Assembly: GCA_024233875.1 (NCBI GenBank)
Contig: JACKPB010000006.1
Coordinates: forward strand, 62,001-126,000
Source of the DNA: Leptospiraceae bacterium
GTDB lineage: Bacteria > Spirochaetota > Leptospiria > Leptospirales > Leptospiraceae
Direction of reading: 5' to 3'
DNA length: 64,000 nucleotides
The notes under the pieces are model-generated. The model ran no database searches. It was not told where the DNA came from and saw only the letters and a program-made list of their open reading frames with translations. The stretch's first letter is position 1. The number at the start of each line of letters is the position of its first letter. Below are positions 52,419 through 61,910 of the stretch, piece after piece. Position numbers and translations under genes: made by a program.

Positions 52419-54411
52419 TTTTCACAACAAATGGAGGTGGAGAATAATCTTCCTTTAAATAATTGGCGGGTATAGTTGTCATACTTCCATCCCGAACTGC
52501 AGAGTAATGAGGAGATAGAATCTCTATATCCGCTTCATTGCATCTGTCCTGAATATTTTGATGAAGTTCTGAATAGATATGGTTCATGATTTCGGGTTTG
52601 TCAGTATAAGCATTCAGTTCATAACTTACATAAAAATCATCCAGACTTTTTTGTAGTACATAAGGATCGGGATTTTCTAATATATTAGAAGTATCATTAG
52701 CAGCCTTTATCAAAACTTCATGAACTTTTCTCCAGGGTACATCATAACCCAAAGTAATAGTTGTATGCAGAATCAATCCTTTATTCTTCTTTCCTGCTGA
52801 TGTGCTATAATTGATGATGTGTCCGCTCATAACACTTGAATTGGGAATCGTTATCACAACATTTTTAGTAGTATTGATTCTTGTTACAAGCAATGTCTTT
52901 TCAATGACATGTCCTTCTGTATCACCAATCTTAACCCTATCACCGATTTTGAAAGCATACATATAAGTGAGAATCGTTCCGGACACAACATTTGCTACAA
53001 CAGAGGTTGATCCGAGGGAGAAGAGAATTCCAAGAAATAATGAGACACTTTTGAAGGCTTCAGATTGTGCGCCCGGCAGATATGGGAAAATCACAATCAA
53101 TGTAAATATGATAATGAGAGATCTCACTATTTTATAAGTAGGTTCGGCCCAATCTCTGTGAAAATTATTTAGAGAAATATTCCCAATTTCAATTTCCCAA
53201 AAAAATAGTTTTGAAAGTTTGATAAGGTATCGATTCACAAAAATTATAGCTGCAATATAGAAGAAATTAGGTACGTAAGAAATAAAAGCCATAAATATAG
53301 TTTTGAACGGATCTAAAATGTATCCAAAAAGGATAGATGCCCAATTTTTCGTGATATCAAAAAAACTAAATATAATAGGTATCACAATATAAAAAAGTAT
53401 TAAATTCAAAACACCCTGTAAGACAAATATGGATTTATGAAGTATATTCATTATTTGTTCTTCTGAAATGATTTCGACAGTTTTGAATTTAACTGCTTTG
53501 ATAAATGAACCTTTCCAATTTGCTACATTTTTATCAAGGATGGATATGGAGAATTTTAACCCCTTATAGATACCGTAAGCTATACCTGTGGTGATCAAAG
53601 TTAGCAAAAACCCTCGGGTCAACTCCTTCATTTCCGGAGATTGAGTCCAGGGAAAGAGATAAAGTAGAAGAGAGATATATGCGTAGATAAGTCCGATTGC
53701 AATCAGAATTCTAAATCCCCGAATGATATTCTCCAGAAGTGTAACTACTGCCTCCTCACTCAAAAGGATATGGTTTCTAAAATGGAATGACTTAATGCTT
53801 TTTCCTTTTTTATCATAAATACTATGATTGAGTTTTATCGAAAATTTGATTAAGAAGAAAATGATAAAAATCTGGACCAACAAAGATAAGAATGCTATAC
53901 CGGTGTGAAGAATGGTTGTTTTGTGTTCATTAAAAAATACTTTTAAATCGATAGAGTTATTCTTTTGAGATTCCATAGGTGGTAATTCAAAATGTTCCTG
54001 AATCCCCATTCGAATCGTACTTATGATCTCACTACTCAGATCATCTCTACTTCTATTTAGATATTTCGCATCTTCATCGGTGATAGATAGAATAATTAAA
54101 CTATCATAGAACAGATCTAAAGAGATAGTACCTTCAGAATACTTCAGTCTCTCCGGATGAAAGTCTCCCTTGGATGTGATAACTTTTAAACGCTTAGAGA
54201 CAATTTCGGCTCTTTCTGATGCACTATAAGGACCCAAAGGTTTAGAAATAGAGAAGAGTACTTTTTTATCTAATACAACAGGATAGCTAATTTCAGTTTC
54301 TTTTTCCTGTTTGACCGGTTCCTTTGCAGTTTGTGATAAAATCGGAGAAAGGGAGGTAAGATAAATAAATACGATAAGGAATAATCTAATGGATACCAAA
54401 TAAATATTCAT
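52390..54411 (-). CDS. MscS-family mechanosensitive channel with extended N-terminus
   Basis: From ATG 54411 (673 residues) the protein starts with a signal-like hydrophobic segment (YLVSIRLFLIVFIYLTSLSP), a 150-residue periplasmic region, and then several membrane segments. The pore helix and beta domain of the MscS type follow: LFLGILFSLGSTSVVANVVS and GDRVKIGDTEGHVIEKTLLV, with NSSVMSGHIINYS. A TTG start at 54510 would add 33 residues with no signal or ribosome-binding site. Large MscS relatives (MscK or YbdG type) have such extra N-terminal segments. It releases solutes during osmotic downshift. Confidence 0.88.
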   Translation of the reverse strand: MNIYLVSIRLFLIVFIYLTSLSPILSQTAKEPVKQEKETEISYPVVLDKKVLFSISKPLGPYSASERAEIVSKRLKVITSKGDFHPERLKYSEGTISLDLFYDSLIILSITDEDAKYLNRSRDDLSSEIISTIRMGIQEHFELPPMESQKNNSIDLKVFFNEHKTTILHTGIAFLSLLVQIFIIFFLIKFSIKLNHSIYDKKGKSIKSFHFRNHILLSEEAVVTLLENIIRGFRILIAIGLIYAYISLLLYLFPWTQSPEMKELTRGFLLTLITTGIAYGIYKGLKFSISILDKNVANWKGSFIKAVKFKTVEIISEEQIMNILHKSIFVLQGVLNLILFYIVIPIIFSFFDITKNWASILFGYILDPFKTIFMAFISYVPNFFYIAAIIFVNRYLIKLSKLFFWEIEIGNISLNNFHRDWAEPTYKIVRSLIIIFTLIVIFPYLPGAQSEAFKSVSLFLGILFSLGSTSVVANVVSGTILTYMYAFKIGDRVKIGDTEGHVIEKTLLVTRINTTKNVVITIPNSSVMSGHIINYSTSAGKKNKGLILHTTITLGYDVPWRKVHEVLIKAANDTSNILENPDPYVLQKSLDDFYVSYELNAYTDKPEIMNHIYSELHQNIQDRCNEADIEILSPHYSAVRDGSMTTIPANYLKEDYSPPPFVVKIIRSLSGEK

Positions 54412-54637
54412 AATTCTTATTCTATCATCGGGTAGGGCTAGAATTAATTCAGAAGAAATATCTAGAAAATATATTTTAAATTCCCTACTCACCTTACGCA
54501 CTTCGTACAAAAGATGAGTACAATGGAAGGAAGCCTTTCAGCAAATTGGGGACTCCTCGTCTCCAAACTCCTATATTTCTTGATTTATTTTCAAAATAAT
54601 TAGAAATTTTGGTGTAAATTCATTTGGAAAATCTTAT

Positions 54638-54675
54638 TCTAGTTCTCAGAAATAATTGCGTTTTTCTGTTTACGG
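54638..54675 (-). repeat. Partial MITE-like end
   Basis: TTCTAGTTCTCAGAAATAATTGCGTTTTTCTG matches the reverse of the right end (AAAAACGCAATTATTTATGAGAACT). Left over from an older insertion; the full copy follows. Confidence 0.55.
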
Positions 54676-54687
54676 GATCTAGCCTTA

Positions 54688-54789
54688 TATACCGGTTTTC
54701 ACAAATACTTGCGTATTTCTTCTTAAGGTATGTAGGCATTTTATAGCTGATTCTTTTTTGAATGCGCAAACCTTCTGAAAAAGACTATA
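54688..54789 (-). repeat. MITE-like element, full copy
   Basis: TATACCGGTTTTCACAAATAC start, AAGGTATGTAGGCATTTTATAG centre, GCGCAAACCTTCTGAAAAAG then ACTATA at the end. It lies 19 bases before the DinB-like gene start; the rest of the 54412-54808 gap shows nothing else. Confidence 0.87.
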
Positions 54790-54808
54790 AATTTTGGAGT
54801 AGAGGACA

Positions 54809-55375
54809 ATGGAATATTCTTCTGGGGATGATAAGATTGAATTGATAAAAAAAGTAGAGCATCTTAAAAAAAAGATCTTCTCTTTCTATTCTGAATTTTC
54901 TGAAGATGAGTTTTTTCAAGTTCCAACCAAGGGTTGGTCTCCCGCAGAAAATCTTAACCATTTAAGTAAAGTAACTAATTCTCTTACTATGAGCTTTTTT
55001 ATTCCAAAATTCTTTACTTCACTTATATTCGGAAAATCAAAAGTAGAAAGTCGGAGTTTTCAGGAAATGAGTAGGCTTTATCTTGCACTTTTGAAAGAGG
55101 GAAAAGATTCCGGACCTTTTGCGCCGAGGAGGGAGAAACCCATAGGTTCTAAAAGACAAATGGATCTTCTTTCCGCATGGAATATCTCGATAGAAAAATA
55201 CGGGGAAGTTTTGAATCATTGGCAGGAGCAGGATTTGGATTCTAATCTGGTATTTCATCCATTTATGGGTAAAATTACTTCCAGAGAAATGTTTATGGTG
55301 GGTTTGCTACATCCAATCCATCACACAAAAATTGTTTCGGAAAGAACCGGGAGATCAGTTCAATTCTTCGATTGA
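54809..55375 (+). CDS. DinB-superfamily protein
   Basis: A 188-residue helical-bundle protein. The three DinB metal-ligand regions are present: WSPAENLNHLSKV (His about 52) and LLHPIHHTKIVSE (two His near 172-176). The family includes bacillithiol or glutathione transferases and many uncharacterised members. A GAGG precedes the ATG. It starts just after a MITE-like copy, which may contribute promoter or leader sequence. It converges with the LemA gene, one base apart. Confidence 0.85.
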   Translation: MEYSSGDDKIELIKKVEHLKKKIFSFYSEFSEDEFFQVPTKGWSPAENLNHLSKVTNSLTMSFFIPKFFTSLIFGKSKVESRSFQEMSRLYLALLKEGKDSGPFAPRREKPIGSKRQMDLLSAWNISIEKYGEVLNHWQEQDLDSNLVFHPFMGKITSREMFMVGLLHPIHHTKIVSERTGRSVQFFD

Positions 55376-55376
55376 C

Positions 55377-55994
55377 TTACTTTTCGAATTGAATTTCCGG
55401 AGGTTTGGAAATCGACTTATCCATTTTCAAAATTTCATCTTCATTTTCCACCACAAAGGAAGATTTCACCGAATAACCAAAAAAACCGGCCCAGATCACT
55501 CCGGGAATCTTTCGGATGTATGTATTGTAAGCCTGAACAGATTTTATGTAGTTTCTTCTAGCTATTGCGATTCGATTCTCAGTACCTTCAATTTGGGCTT
55601 GGAGGTCACTGTAATTCTGATTGGCTTTCAAATCGGGATATTTTTCCACTACTACCAGTAGACGTTGAAGGGCCGATCCGAGTTGATTTTGAGCATGTTG
55701 GAATTTTTGAAATTCTTCAGGATTGTTTATTATTTCGGGAGTCGCACTGAGTCCACCTACGTTCCCTCTTGCCCTTGTAACATCAGTTAAGACATTCTTT
55801 TCAAAATTTGAGTAACCTTCTACCACTTTCACGAGAGAGGGGATGAGATCAGCTCTCCGCTTGTACTGATTGAGGATCTCTGCCATGTCGGCTTTGACCT
55901 GTTCGTCCAATTCCTGAATTGTATTGAATCCACAATTTTGAATCAAGAATGAGAAAAAAATGAGATAGGAAATAAATATGAATTTTTTAATCAT
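55377..55994 (-). CDS. lemA: LemA-family lipoprotein
   Basis: A 205-residue protein with a lipoprotein-type N-terminus (IFFSFLIQNC). The LemA hallmark is a long helical bundle: DMAEILNQYKRRADLIPSLV, KVVEGYSNFEKNVLTDVTRA, and YIRKIPGVIWAGFFGY near the C-terminus. LemA proteins are widespread but of unclear biochemical role. It lies three bases from the DinB gene end. The upstream ankyrin gene stop is 17 bases before its start. Confidence 0.92.
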   Translation of the reverse strand: MIKKFIFISYLIFFSFLIQNCGFNTIQELDEQVKADMAEILNQYKRRADLIPSLVKVVEGYSNFEKNVLTDVTRARGNVGGLSATPEIINNPEEFQKFQHAQNQLGSALQRLLVVVEKYPDLKANQNYSDLQAQIEGTENRIAIARRNYIKSVQAYNTYIRKIPGVIWAGFFGYSVKSSFVVENEDEILKMDKSISKPPEIQFEK

Positions 55995-56011
55995 AGAATT
56001 TTCTTAATAAT

Positions 56012-56623
56012 TTAGATTCCGGGAATCTTCCCTATGGTATTTTTGGATTCCAGATACTTTACGACTTCTTTGTGGTTCTTGAAAGATGCATAGGTAAGAG
56101 CTGTATTGTGATTTTTATTGGTTATGTTGACATCTGCATTTTTCTCTACCAAAATCTTTACTATATCTAAATATCCGCGTGATGCGGCGTGAATCAGGGC
56201 CGTATCTCCATCTTTATCTTTGAGATTCACATCCACCCGTCCTTTGAAGAGAAGCTTCACTATATCGGTGTGCCCGTAGAGACTGGCCTTCATCAGAGGT
56301 GTCATACGATCTTGATCTTTTGTGTTTGGATCGGAATTCCTTTCCATTAAAATCTCTACGATGTTCTGGTGTCCGTGTTCTATTGCGTGAAAGAGTGGAG
56401 TCCAACCATAAAAATCTATATGAAATACATTAGCTTTTTTTTCTAATAATAATTTCACTATTTCCAGGTGTCCTTTGGCAGAAGCTAGCATGAGTGGGGT
56501 GGCATCGGTTTCATCTTCCCGACAATTTACATCTATACCACTTTCGATTCCTCTCAAAATTTTGATCGAGTCGCCTTTTTTGGCTGCATCCAGTACTTCT
56601 TTCCGTAATTGATCCTTTTTCAT
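56012..56623 (-). CDS. Ankyrin-repeat protein
   Basis: A 203-residue cytoplasmic protein of five to six ankyrin repeats with little else: ATPLMLASAKGHLEIVKLLL, WTPLFHAIEHGHQNIVEIL, MTPLMKASLYGHTDIVKLLF, DTALIHAASRGYLDIVKILV and NTALTYASFKNHKEVVKYL. The ATG at 56623 is preferred over an upstream start at 56734 because GAGGAGA lies six bases before it and the repeats begin soon after. Repeats bind proteins; the partner is unknown. It precedes lemA in the same direction, with 17 bases between them. Confidence 0.9.
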   Translation of the reverse strand: MKKDQLRKEVLDAAKKGDSIKILRGIESGIDVNCREDETDATPLMLASAKGHLEIVKLLLEKKANVFHIDFYGWTPLFHAIEHGHQNIVEILMERNSDPNTKDQDRMTPLMKASLYGHTDIVKLLFKGRVDVNLKDKDGDTALIHAASRGYLDIVKILVEKNADVNITNKNHNTALTYASFKNHKEVVKYLESKNTIGKIPGI

Positions 56624-56924
56624 TACTGTCTCCTCGATAATAAGAAAATCTAAAATTGAATCCGATGACCTGATTAGAACGGTCTCTTCAGGTAGAGTTA
56701 AAAAAGTTCTACACAAAAGCAAGAGAGTAATCAACTATCTAATCAAAAATCAATATGCAAATTACCCTTGGTTCAGATTCCAATGGATTATATTTCAAAG
56801 ATTTCTTCTAGAATTGGCAACTCTAAAAAGAAAAAAAACTAGAAATCTTTATCCAGTTTTCTAAACTTTGATTAATCTAAGATTTCTTTGATTTGATGAA
56901 AACTTTTACACACGGAGAACCCAT
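56624..56924. other. AT-rich gap between the ankyrin and lipoprotein genes
   Basis: 301 bases without a supported gene. It must carry the divergent promoters of the ankyrin and lipoprotein genes. A weak TAGAAA / TTTCTA hairpin lies near 56840-56863; nothing else is clear. Confidence 0.3.
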
Positions 56925-57398
56925 ATGAAATTCTTTCTCATTCTTATTTTTACATTTACTCTTTCCAATTGTGCATTTTTTAATTCCTTTTCAACGTCCA
57001 GTCAGTCTCTCGATTCGATTTCAACCTCATTGAATTCAGTTTCCACAGGTTTAAAATCCGTCTCCAGTCTATCCAACTCTTTAGCGTCCATCAGTGGATC
57101 TTCTTTTTCAGATGAGAAAGAAAAAGAAGAAGCTGAGTCTCTATTTCGAAATGATATGAAAATGACAACCTATCTTTCCATTCGATATGGAAGTGAAAAC
57201 TTTGTGCGTCAGATAGAAACTGTCTCAATGGAACATGGAATTATTGATTGGACTAGAAATAAAAATTCATTTTTGGGAATAGGTGCAGGTTTGGCTAAGG
57301 CCGGATTGGGGCAGTCAGATCTTCAAACATTTCTATCCGATCTTTCAATTTCTTCTGAGAGAATGAATTGGATTCGGGAAGGTTTTCTTAAGGACTAA
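56925..57398 (+). CDS. Lipoprotein with Ser/Leu heptad-like repeat
   Basis: A 157-residue lipoprotein: signal FLILIFTFTLSNC with lipid Cys near residue 16. Just after it, residues about 24-60 repeat Ser-Leu at near-heptad spacing (SQSLDSISTSLNSVSTGLKS), which could form a coiled coil. The remainder has charged and hydrophobic segments (MTTYLSIRYGSENFVRQIE, FLSDLSISSERMNWIREGF) resembling no named family. A CGGAG lies before the ATG. A MITE-like copy begins seven bases after its stop. Confidence 0.75.
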   Translation: MKFFLILIFTFTLSNCAFFNSFSTSSQSLDSISTSLNSVSTGLKSVSSLSNSLASISGSSFSDEKEKEEAESLFRNDMKMTTYLSIRYGSENFVRQIETVSMEHGIIDWTRNKNSFLGIGAGLAKAGLGQSDLQTFLSDLSISSERMNWIREGFLKD

Positions 57399-57405
57399 TC
57401 TTACC

Positions 57406-57509
57406 TATAGTCATTTTCTAAAATATTTACACATCCATAGAGAAATCAGCTAGAAAATGGCTAGATACCCAAGTAGGAAAAGTGGAATTATTTATGAGAA
57501 TTGGTATAT
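57406..57509 (+). repeat. MITE-like element, full copy
   Basis: TATAGTCATTTTCTAAAATA start, CAGCTAGAAAATGGCTAGATACC centre, GGAATTATTTATGAGAATTGG end with TATAT. Right-most copy in the window. Confidence 0.86.
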
Positions 57510-57599
57510 GATACATAATTCATACATTATGTAATTTTTTTTAAAGAAACTTAAATTTTTCTTAAGAAATTCGAATAAAGTCTTATATAGTACGGATTT

Positions 57600-58328
57600 G
57601 TGATCGACATTTATAATATGAAGATCACAGATGTACATTCTCCAAATCATAGTTCAGCGGATCACATCAAAGAAGATGTGCGTATCCATTACAAGGGCCA
57701 TGGAAAGCTGGAGAGTGCGCCTACCAGCTCTTCAATCATCCATGTGATAGCCCATGAGTTAGATCATGTAACGGAATTCAAAGCCAGGGCAGTCCGGGAC
57801 AAAGTAGACATTCGAAATTTAGATATGAAAATAAATTTCGAGTTTCGGGACGGTAAGCTGGTTGCCGTCGGTGGAAAGACTCAGGTGACCACAAGTCCGC
57901 GTCCCAGAGATGATGATGACATGGACGGAAGAATTCTTACAGTTTATGAAGAACTGAAAAAAAGAAGCCGGCCGGATATCATTGAAGAACTCCAGGTCAA
58001 TAAATCCGAAGAGTCATTCATACGGGATAGACTGGGAAAAATCCAACTTGAGTTGAAGACGATTCTGACTAAGGCGCTCTACAATGATCCGGAGCATGTT
58101 ACCCTGGATAGTCTGAAGGATGAAAAAAAGCAAGAGACCTTCAAAGAGATTCGAAGTAAGCTTCAAAAAGAATTGGAAGAACTCAAGCAAAGAGAAGAAA
58201 GTGAAAGATCCAAACACCTGCTTTTGGAAATCGCAGAACTTCAGAATACGATCAAATCAGGCTTTTTAGATCCTGAAAAATTATCGATTCTAATCGATCC
58301 CGAAGCTCATCTGGATCTTTTGATTTAA
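57600..58328 (+). CDS. Putative zinc metalloprotease-like protein (HExxH) with coiled coil
   Basis: A 242-residue protein. The stretch IHVIAHELDHVTEFKARA contains HExxH, the zinc motif of gluzincins, near residue 52. Downstream FEFRDGKLVAVGGKTQV resembles the beta region of SprA-related (PF12118-type) proteins, a tentative link. The last 110 residues are Glu/Lys-rich and helical (KLQKELEELKQREESERSK), probably a coiled coil. Starts at GTG 57600; ATG 57618 is possible. No signal peptide is seen. It converges with engB and overlaps it by four bases. Confidence 0.72.
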   Translation: MIDIYNMKITDVHSPNHSSADHIKEDVRIHYKGHGKLESAPTSSSIIHVIAHELDHVTEFKARAVRDKVDIRNLDMKINFEFRDGKLVAVGGKTQVTTSPRPRDDDDMDGRILTVYEELKKRSRPDIIEELQVNKSEESFIRDRLGKIQLELKTILTKALYNDPEHVTLDSLKDEKKQETFKEIRSKLQKELEELKQREESERSKHLLLEIAELQNTIKSGFLDPEKLSILIDPEAHLDLLI

Positions 58329-58915
58329 AATTCTTTCAATAGATCTCTGATATCCTGGATTCCATCACGATTTTTGGATGAGGTGTGAATGCAGGCCAGT
58401 CCCGGATGTTCTTTGATGAGTGATAGAGATTCTTTCTTTACCTTTTCTTTTTCTTTCTGATTCAATTTATCAATTTTTGTCCGAACGACCACAGGTAAGA
58501 TGTTTCTTTTTAAGCAGACTGGGATCAAATTCTTCTCTTCTTCGGGAAATGGACGCTTTGCATCGCAGAGAATGAAAAGAATTCTCAAGGTATCTACATG
58601 ATTCAAATAGCCATTGACTACTTCTTCAAGATAGTCCCTCACCGAGTGTGAGGCCTTGGCATATCCGAATCCGGGTAAGTCTACCAGGAAAATTTTCTTA
58701 TTCAATAAAAAGAAGTTCAAACTTCTGGTCTTTCCCGGAGTGGAGGAAACATGTACCAATTCCTTCTTCCCTAAAATTGCATTGATGAGGCTGGACTTTC
58801 CGGAGTTGGATCTTCCACAAAATGCAATCTGAGGCATAGTGGAGTTTTGAGGAATTTTCTTAAAATTGTGATGGGAAGAATGGTATTCTACCGTTTCGAT
58901 CCAGGAATCATTCAT
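58325..58915 (-). CDS. engB: Ribosome biogenesis GTPase EngB (YihA/YsxC)
   Basis: GTPase needed for 50S ribosomal subunit assembly. The 196 residues show G1 FCGRSNSGKSSLINAILG, G3 VDLPGFGYAK, G4 RTKIDKLN and G5 TSSKN near the C-terminus, the standard EngB layout. It starts with ATG 58915 and is three bases after the tilS stop, indicating a shared transcript with tilS and the phosphatase gene. Confidence 0.95.
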   Translation of the reverse strand: MNDSWIETVEYHSSHHNFKKIPQNSTMPQIAFCGRSNSGKSSLINAILGKKELVHVSSTPGKTRSLNFFLLNKKIFLVDLPGFGYAKASHSVRDYLEEVVNGYLNHVDTLRILFILCDAKRPFPEEEKNLIPVCLKRNILPVVVRTKIDKLNQKEKEKVKKESLSLIKEHPGLACIHTSSKNRDGIQDIRDLLKEF

Positions 58916-58918
58916 TCT

Positions 58919-60123
58919 TCAAATCTTTGGATAATCCTTTTTTCTGTCATCCCAGAAACTCAATAGGATTTTTCTAACTGAATGGTTTTGAATGATGAGT
59001 GGAATATTCTTTCGAATCGGTGTAGGAACTCCTTCGCTTCTGAGGATTTCAGAAATGTCTTTGTACATAGCTCCGACTTTGATTTTGGGATATTCTAAAA
59101 AACTCCCCAATGATTCTCCGGGTTGGAGTTCTCTTGATTTTTGAATCCATTCAATACGACCACCATTCCATTTGGGAGGCTGAAGATACTCTGAATAGTT
59201 TGGAAACAAATACAAATCTGAACCGGGAGACTTCCAGTATCTTAGCTCTCCGGTTTGGATATCAATCACAGAATTCATTTCCTGGCATCTCTGGATTTCC
59301 TCTAAAATGGAACGGGATATGGGATGAAGTCGTAAAATTTTTAAGTGAGAGTCAAGAAGATGTTTTTTGTCAAATAAACTCAGACTTTCAAACAATTCGG
59401 AATGAATTCGTATTCTTTGTTTTCGTTGAGATTGACCTGTCAAGAAAGCATTTTCATGAAAATTCCAATACAATTTATAAGAATTCAATCCTTCATTCTT
59501 CAGGAGGGGGAGAATTGTATGACGTATTCTATTTCTGGTGTACTGATCCGATTGATTGGTTTCATCTTCAAATACTTTGTACCCCAATTCTTTAACAACA
59601 ATTGAAATCTCTTCCCGGGTAAAAAAGACAAGAGGGCGTAAGATTTTCCCGTTGAAAGGGCTTAAGGTGGATAGCGCTCCCGGTCCTCCTCCCCGAATCA
59701 TATGAATGAGGATTGATTCGAGATAGTCCTCTACATGGTGACCGGTCAGAATGATGGCATTGTTCTTTCTGGCGATTTTTTCTAATTGAGAATAGCGGAG
59801 AATTCTTCCTGTTTCTTCAGGACTTTTCTTTAGACGTTTTGAGAGAGAGGGAATGTTTTTTTTTTAATTGTAAAGTCCAAAGATAACGAATTCAGGAATT
59901 CTTTGATCTCTCTGACTTCCTGAGTTGTATCACGAATGGAATGATCCATATGAAATACACTCAGATTTCCACAGAGGCGATTGTCCTTCAAATACTTACA
60001 AAAACCCAGTAAGGCAGTCGAATCTTTCCCCCCGGAGTAGGAGAGAAGGAGGGGGTTTTGAAAAATTTTTTTGTCAGAAATTTTCGACCAAATTTTAGAA
60101 AATATTTGTTCGTGAATCTTCAT
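58919..60123 (-). pseudogene. tilS: tRNA(Ile)-lysidine synthetase, frame interrupted at A10 tract
   Basis: TilS converts the wobble C of tRNA-Ile2 to lysidine so that AUA is read as Ile; it is normally essential. The N-terminal part (60123 to 59830) has the PP-loop SGGKDSTALL and HMDHS. It runs into a run of ten A (minus strand, 59856-59865) and then stops (59830-59832). If one A is added, the frame continues through KRLKKSPEETGRILRY, TGHHVEDYLESILIHM and the C-terminal TilS domain to 58919 without further stops, including GGGPGALSTL and RPLVFFTREEI. A CTCTCTCTC tract adjoins. Sequencing error, phase variation or slippage at the A run could each explain it. Confidence 0.85.
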
Positions 60124-61892
60124 TTTAATTTCTTCATTGCTACCAGGGTGATGTCGTCAAATTGTAGAGCATTCCCGCCAAACTTTTTTACATCATCATA
60201 AATTGCTATCAACATTTCGTTAACATCTTTTTGATTGTGTCTAACAAAAGATTCATGGAGACGTTCTTCTTCGTAAGGTTCTCCTTTCATATTGGTATAC
60301 TCGGTAACTCCATCGGTATAAAGCAAAACCGCATCTCCCTCATCCAGATGGATTTTACCATTGGATTCGGGGACATCAGGGGCTATCCCCAGAACCATTC
60401 CTCCGGAAAGAACTGTTTCAACTGAATCTGTCTTTTTACGGTAAATCAAAATGTAACCATGTCCCGCACCTACATAATGTAGAGTGTTGGAATGATTGTC
60501 CAATTGAAGGATGATCATTGACATAAATCTCAATATCATGGAATTCCGATAATTGAAATACAGATAAGAATTCAATTCCTTGATAATTTCCTGGATGGAA
60601 ATGGTTTTTCGTACTATCGAATGAATTATGGTTCGGGCTGTTGCCATGACGATTCCTGCAGGTATGCCTTTTCCGGACACGTCACCAATCGCCATGATGA
60701 CTCCATCCTTTTCGGGAGAATGAAGAAAATCATAATAATCTCCTCCGATTTCCCTCGCAGGTATCATAAATCCACCAAACTCAAAATTGGGAATCTGTGG
60801 AGTCTCTCTGGGAAGCAAATTCATTTGGATGTCACGGGCAATTTCTACTTCTTTCTCGAGTCTCTCCTGTTTTGCCATCCTGTGATACATAAATGAGTTT
60901 TCTATGGTAATCTTAACAATCTCGGAATAAGCTGTTAGAATCTCCAATTCATCCTGAGAAAAGGATTTTCGACTGTATCGACCGACAAGGAAAGTGTACT
61001 TACTGCCCTGCAATTCAAAAGTTGGAAGTGCAAGTAATTGTCTTCCGCGAAACCCTATTTCTTTTGCAAAGCTTACTTCTTTCAGAGAAAAAACCCTGGG
61101 GCTATTCAGTGTCATGAAGGTATCAATATCAGTGTATCTCACAGAATCAAAATGAATTTGACTGAGATCTAGCTCATCAATGTCTTTGAATAAGCGGTTG
61201 ACTGTTACTGTATTGATATTCGGTACATTCATCAGGAGAATATAAAGATTTGCCTCTATCAGTCCCGAAATGGAGAGTAGGGTCATTTTTAAGATTTCCT
61301 GAGTATTGTTTAGGTAGAGTCGATTTAAAGTTAGACCGGATGAATGGAGAGTTTTGTACTTTGAATATTTGGTATCCGATCGATTGTAGATATAAATATT
61401 ATGGGCGATGGTTGAGATGAATTCGGTAAATTTTTGAATTTTAGTTTGGTTGAATCTAAAAGTATTTCTTTCTTCCTGAGTAGAAAAGTCGAAGCTTATG
61501 ATGCCCAGTTTCTTTTTGTTGTGAGTGAGGGGGATGAGACAAAAATATTTTTTCCCGGATATCTTTGAATACATATCAAAAAACTTGGATTCTTTATTGA
61601 TCTCTTCTGAGTCCACAAAAAGAGGATAGTTCAATCGAAAGCAGAGATTGTAAGGATGCTTTTCATCATCCAGTGATACTATGAGCTTGGAGAGATAAGT
61701 TTTCTTGATTTCGGGTTTTGAATACTCCTTTACCTTGAAATACATCTCTGCCGGATCTATTTCAACAAATGCCATAGCATCGTGATTGAACTCCAGTCTG
61801 GCATACTCCAGGCAATTGGAATAAAAGACATCAAGGTCTTGGGTGGAGTCGATAAGTGAGAGAATTAATTTTTCTTTCTCTTTTTCGGACAT
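60120..61892 (-). CDS. GAF-domain PP2C-type phosphatase (RsbU/SpoIIE-like)
   Basis: A 590-residue regulator. The N-terminal ~340 residues contain GAF-like sensor regions (LKMTLLSISGLIEANLYILL). The PP2C domain (about 365-590) shows MNLLPRETPQIPNFEFGG, GGDYYDFLH, AIGDVSGKGIPAGIVMATAR, LHYVGAGHGYILIYR and LYTDGVTEYTN with FDDITLVAM, all SpoIIE-type metal sites. It would dephosphorylate a STAS antagonist such as the one at 2284. The start overlaps the preceding context near the GH36 gene by 18 bases of spacing, and its end overlaps tilS by four bases. Confidence 0.92.
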   Translation of the reverse strand: MSEKEKEKLILSLIDSTQDLDVFYSNCLEYARLEFNHDAMAFVEIDPAEMYFKVKEYSKPEIKKTYLSKLIVSLDDEKHPYNLCFRLNYPLFVDSEEINKESKFFDMYSKISGKKYFCLIPLTHNKKKLGIISFDFSTQEERNTFRFNQTKIQKFTEFISTIAHNIYIYNRSDTKYSKYKTLHSSGLTLNRLYLNNTQEILKMTLLSISGLIEANLYILLMNVPNINTVTVNRLFKDIDELDLSQIHFDSVRYTDIDTFMTLNSPRVFSLKEVSFAKEIGFRGRQLLALPTFELQGSKYTFLVGRYSRKSFSQDELEILTAYSEIVKITIENSFMYHRMAKQERLEKEVEIARDIQMNLLPRETPQIPNFEFGGFMIPAREIGGDYYDFLHSPEKDGVIMAIGDVSGKGIPAGIVMATARTIIHSIVRKTISIQEIIKELNSYLYFNYRNSMILRFMSMIILQLDNHSNTLHYVGAGHGYILIYRKKTDSVETVLSGGMVLGIAPDVPESNGKIHLDEGDAVLLYTDGVTEYTNMKGEPYEEERLHESFVRHNQKDVNEMLIAIYDDVKKFGGNALQFDDITLVAMKKLK

Positions 61893-61910
61893 TATCAGCT
61901 CCTGCTCTTT

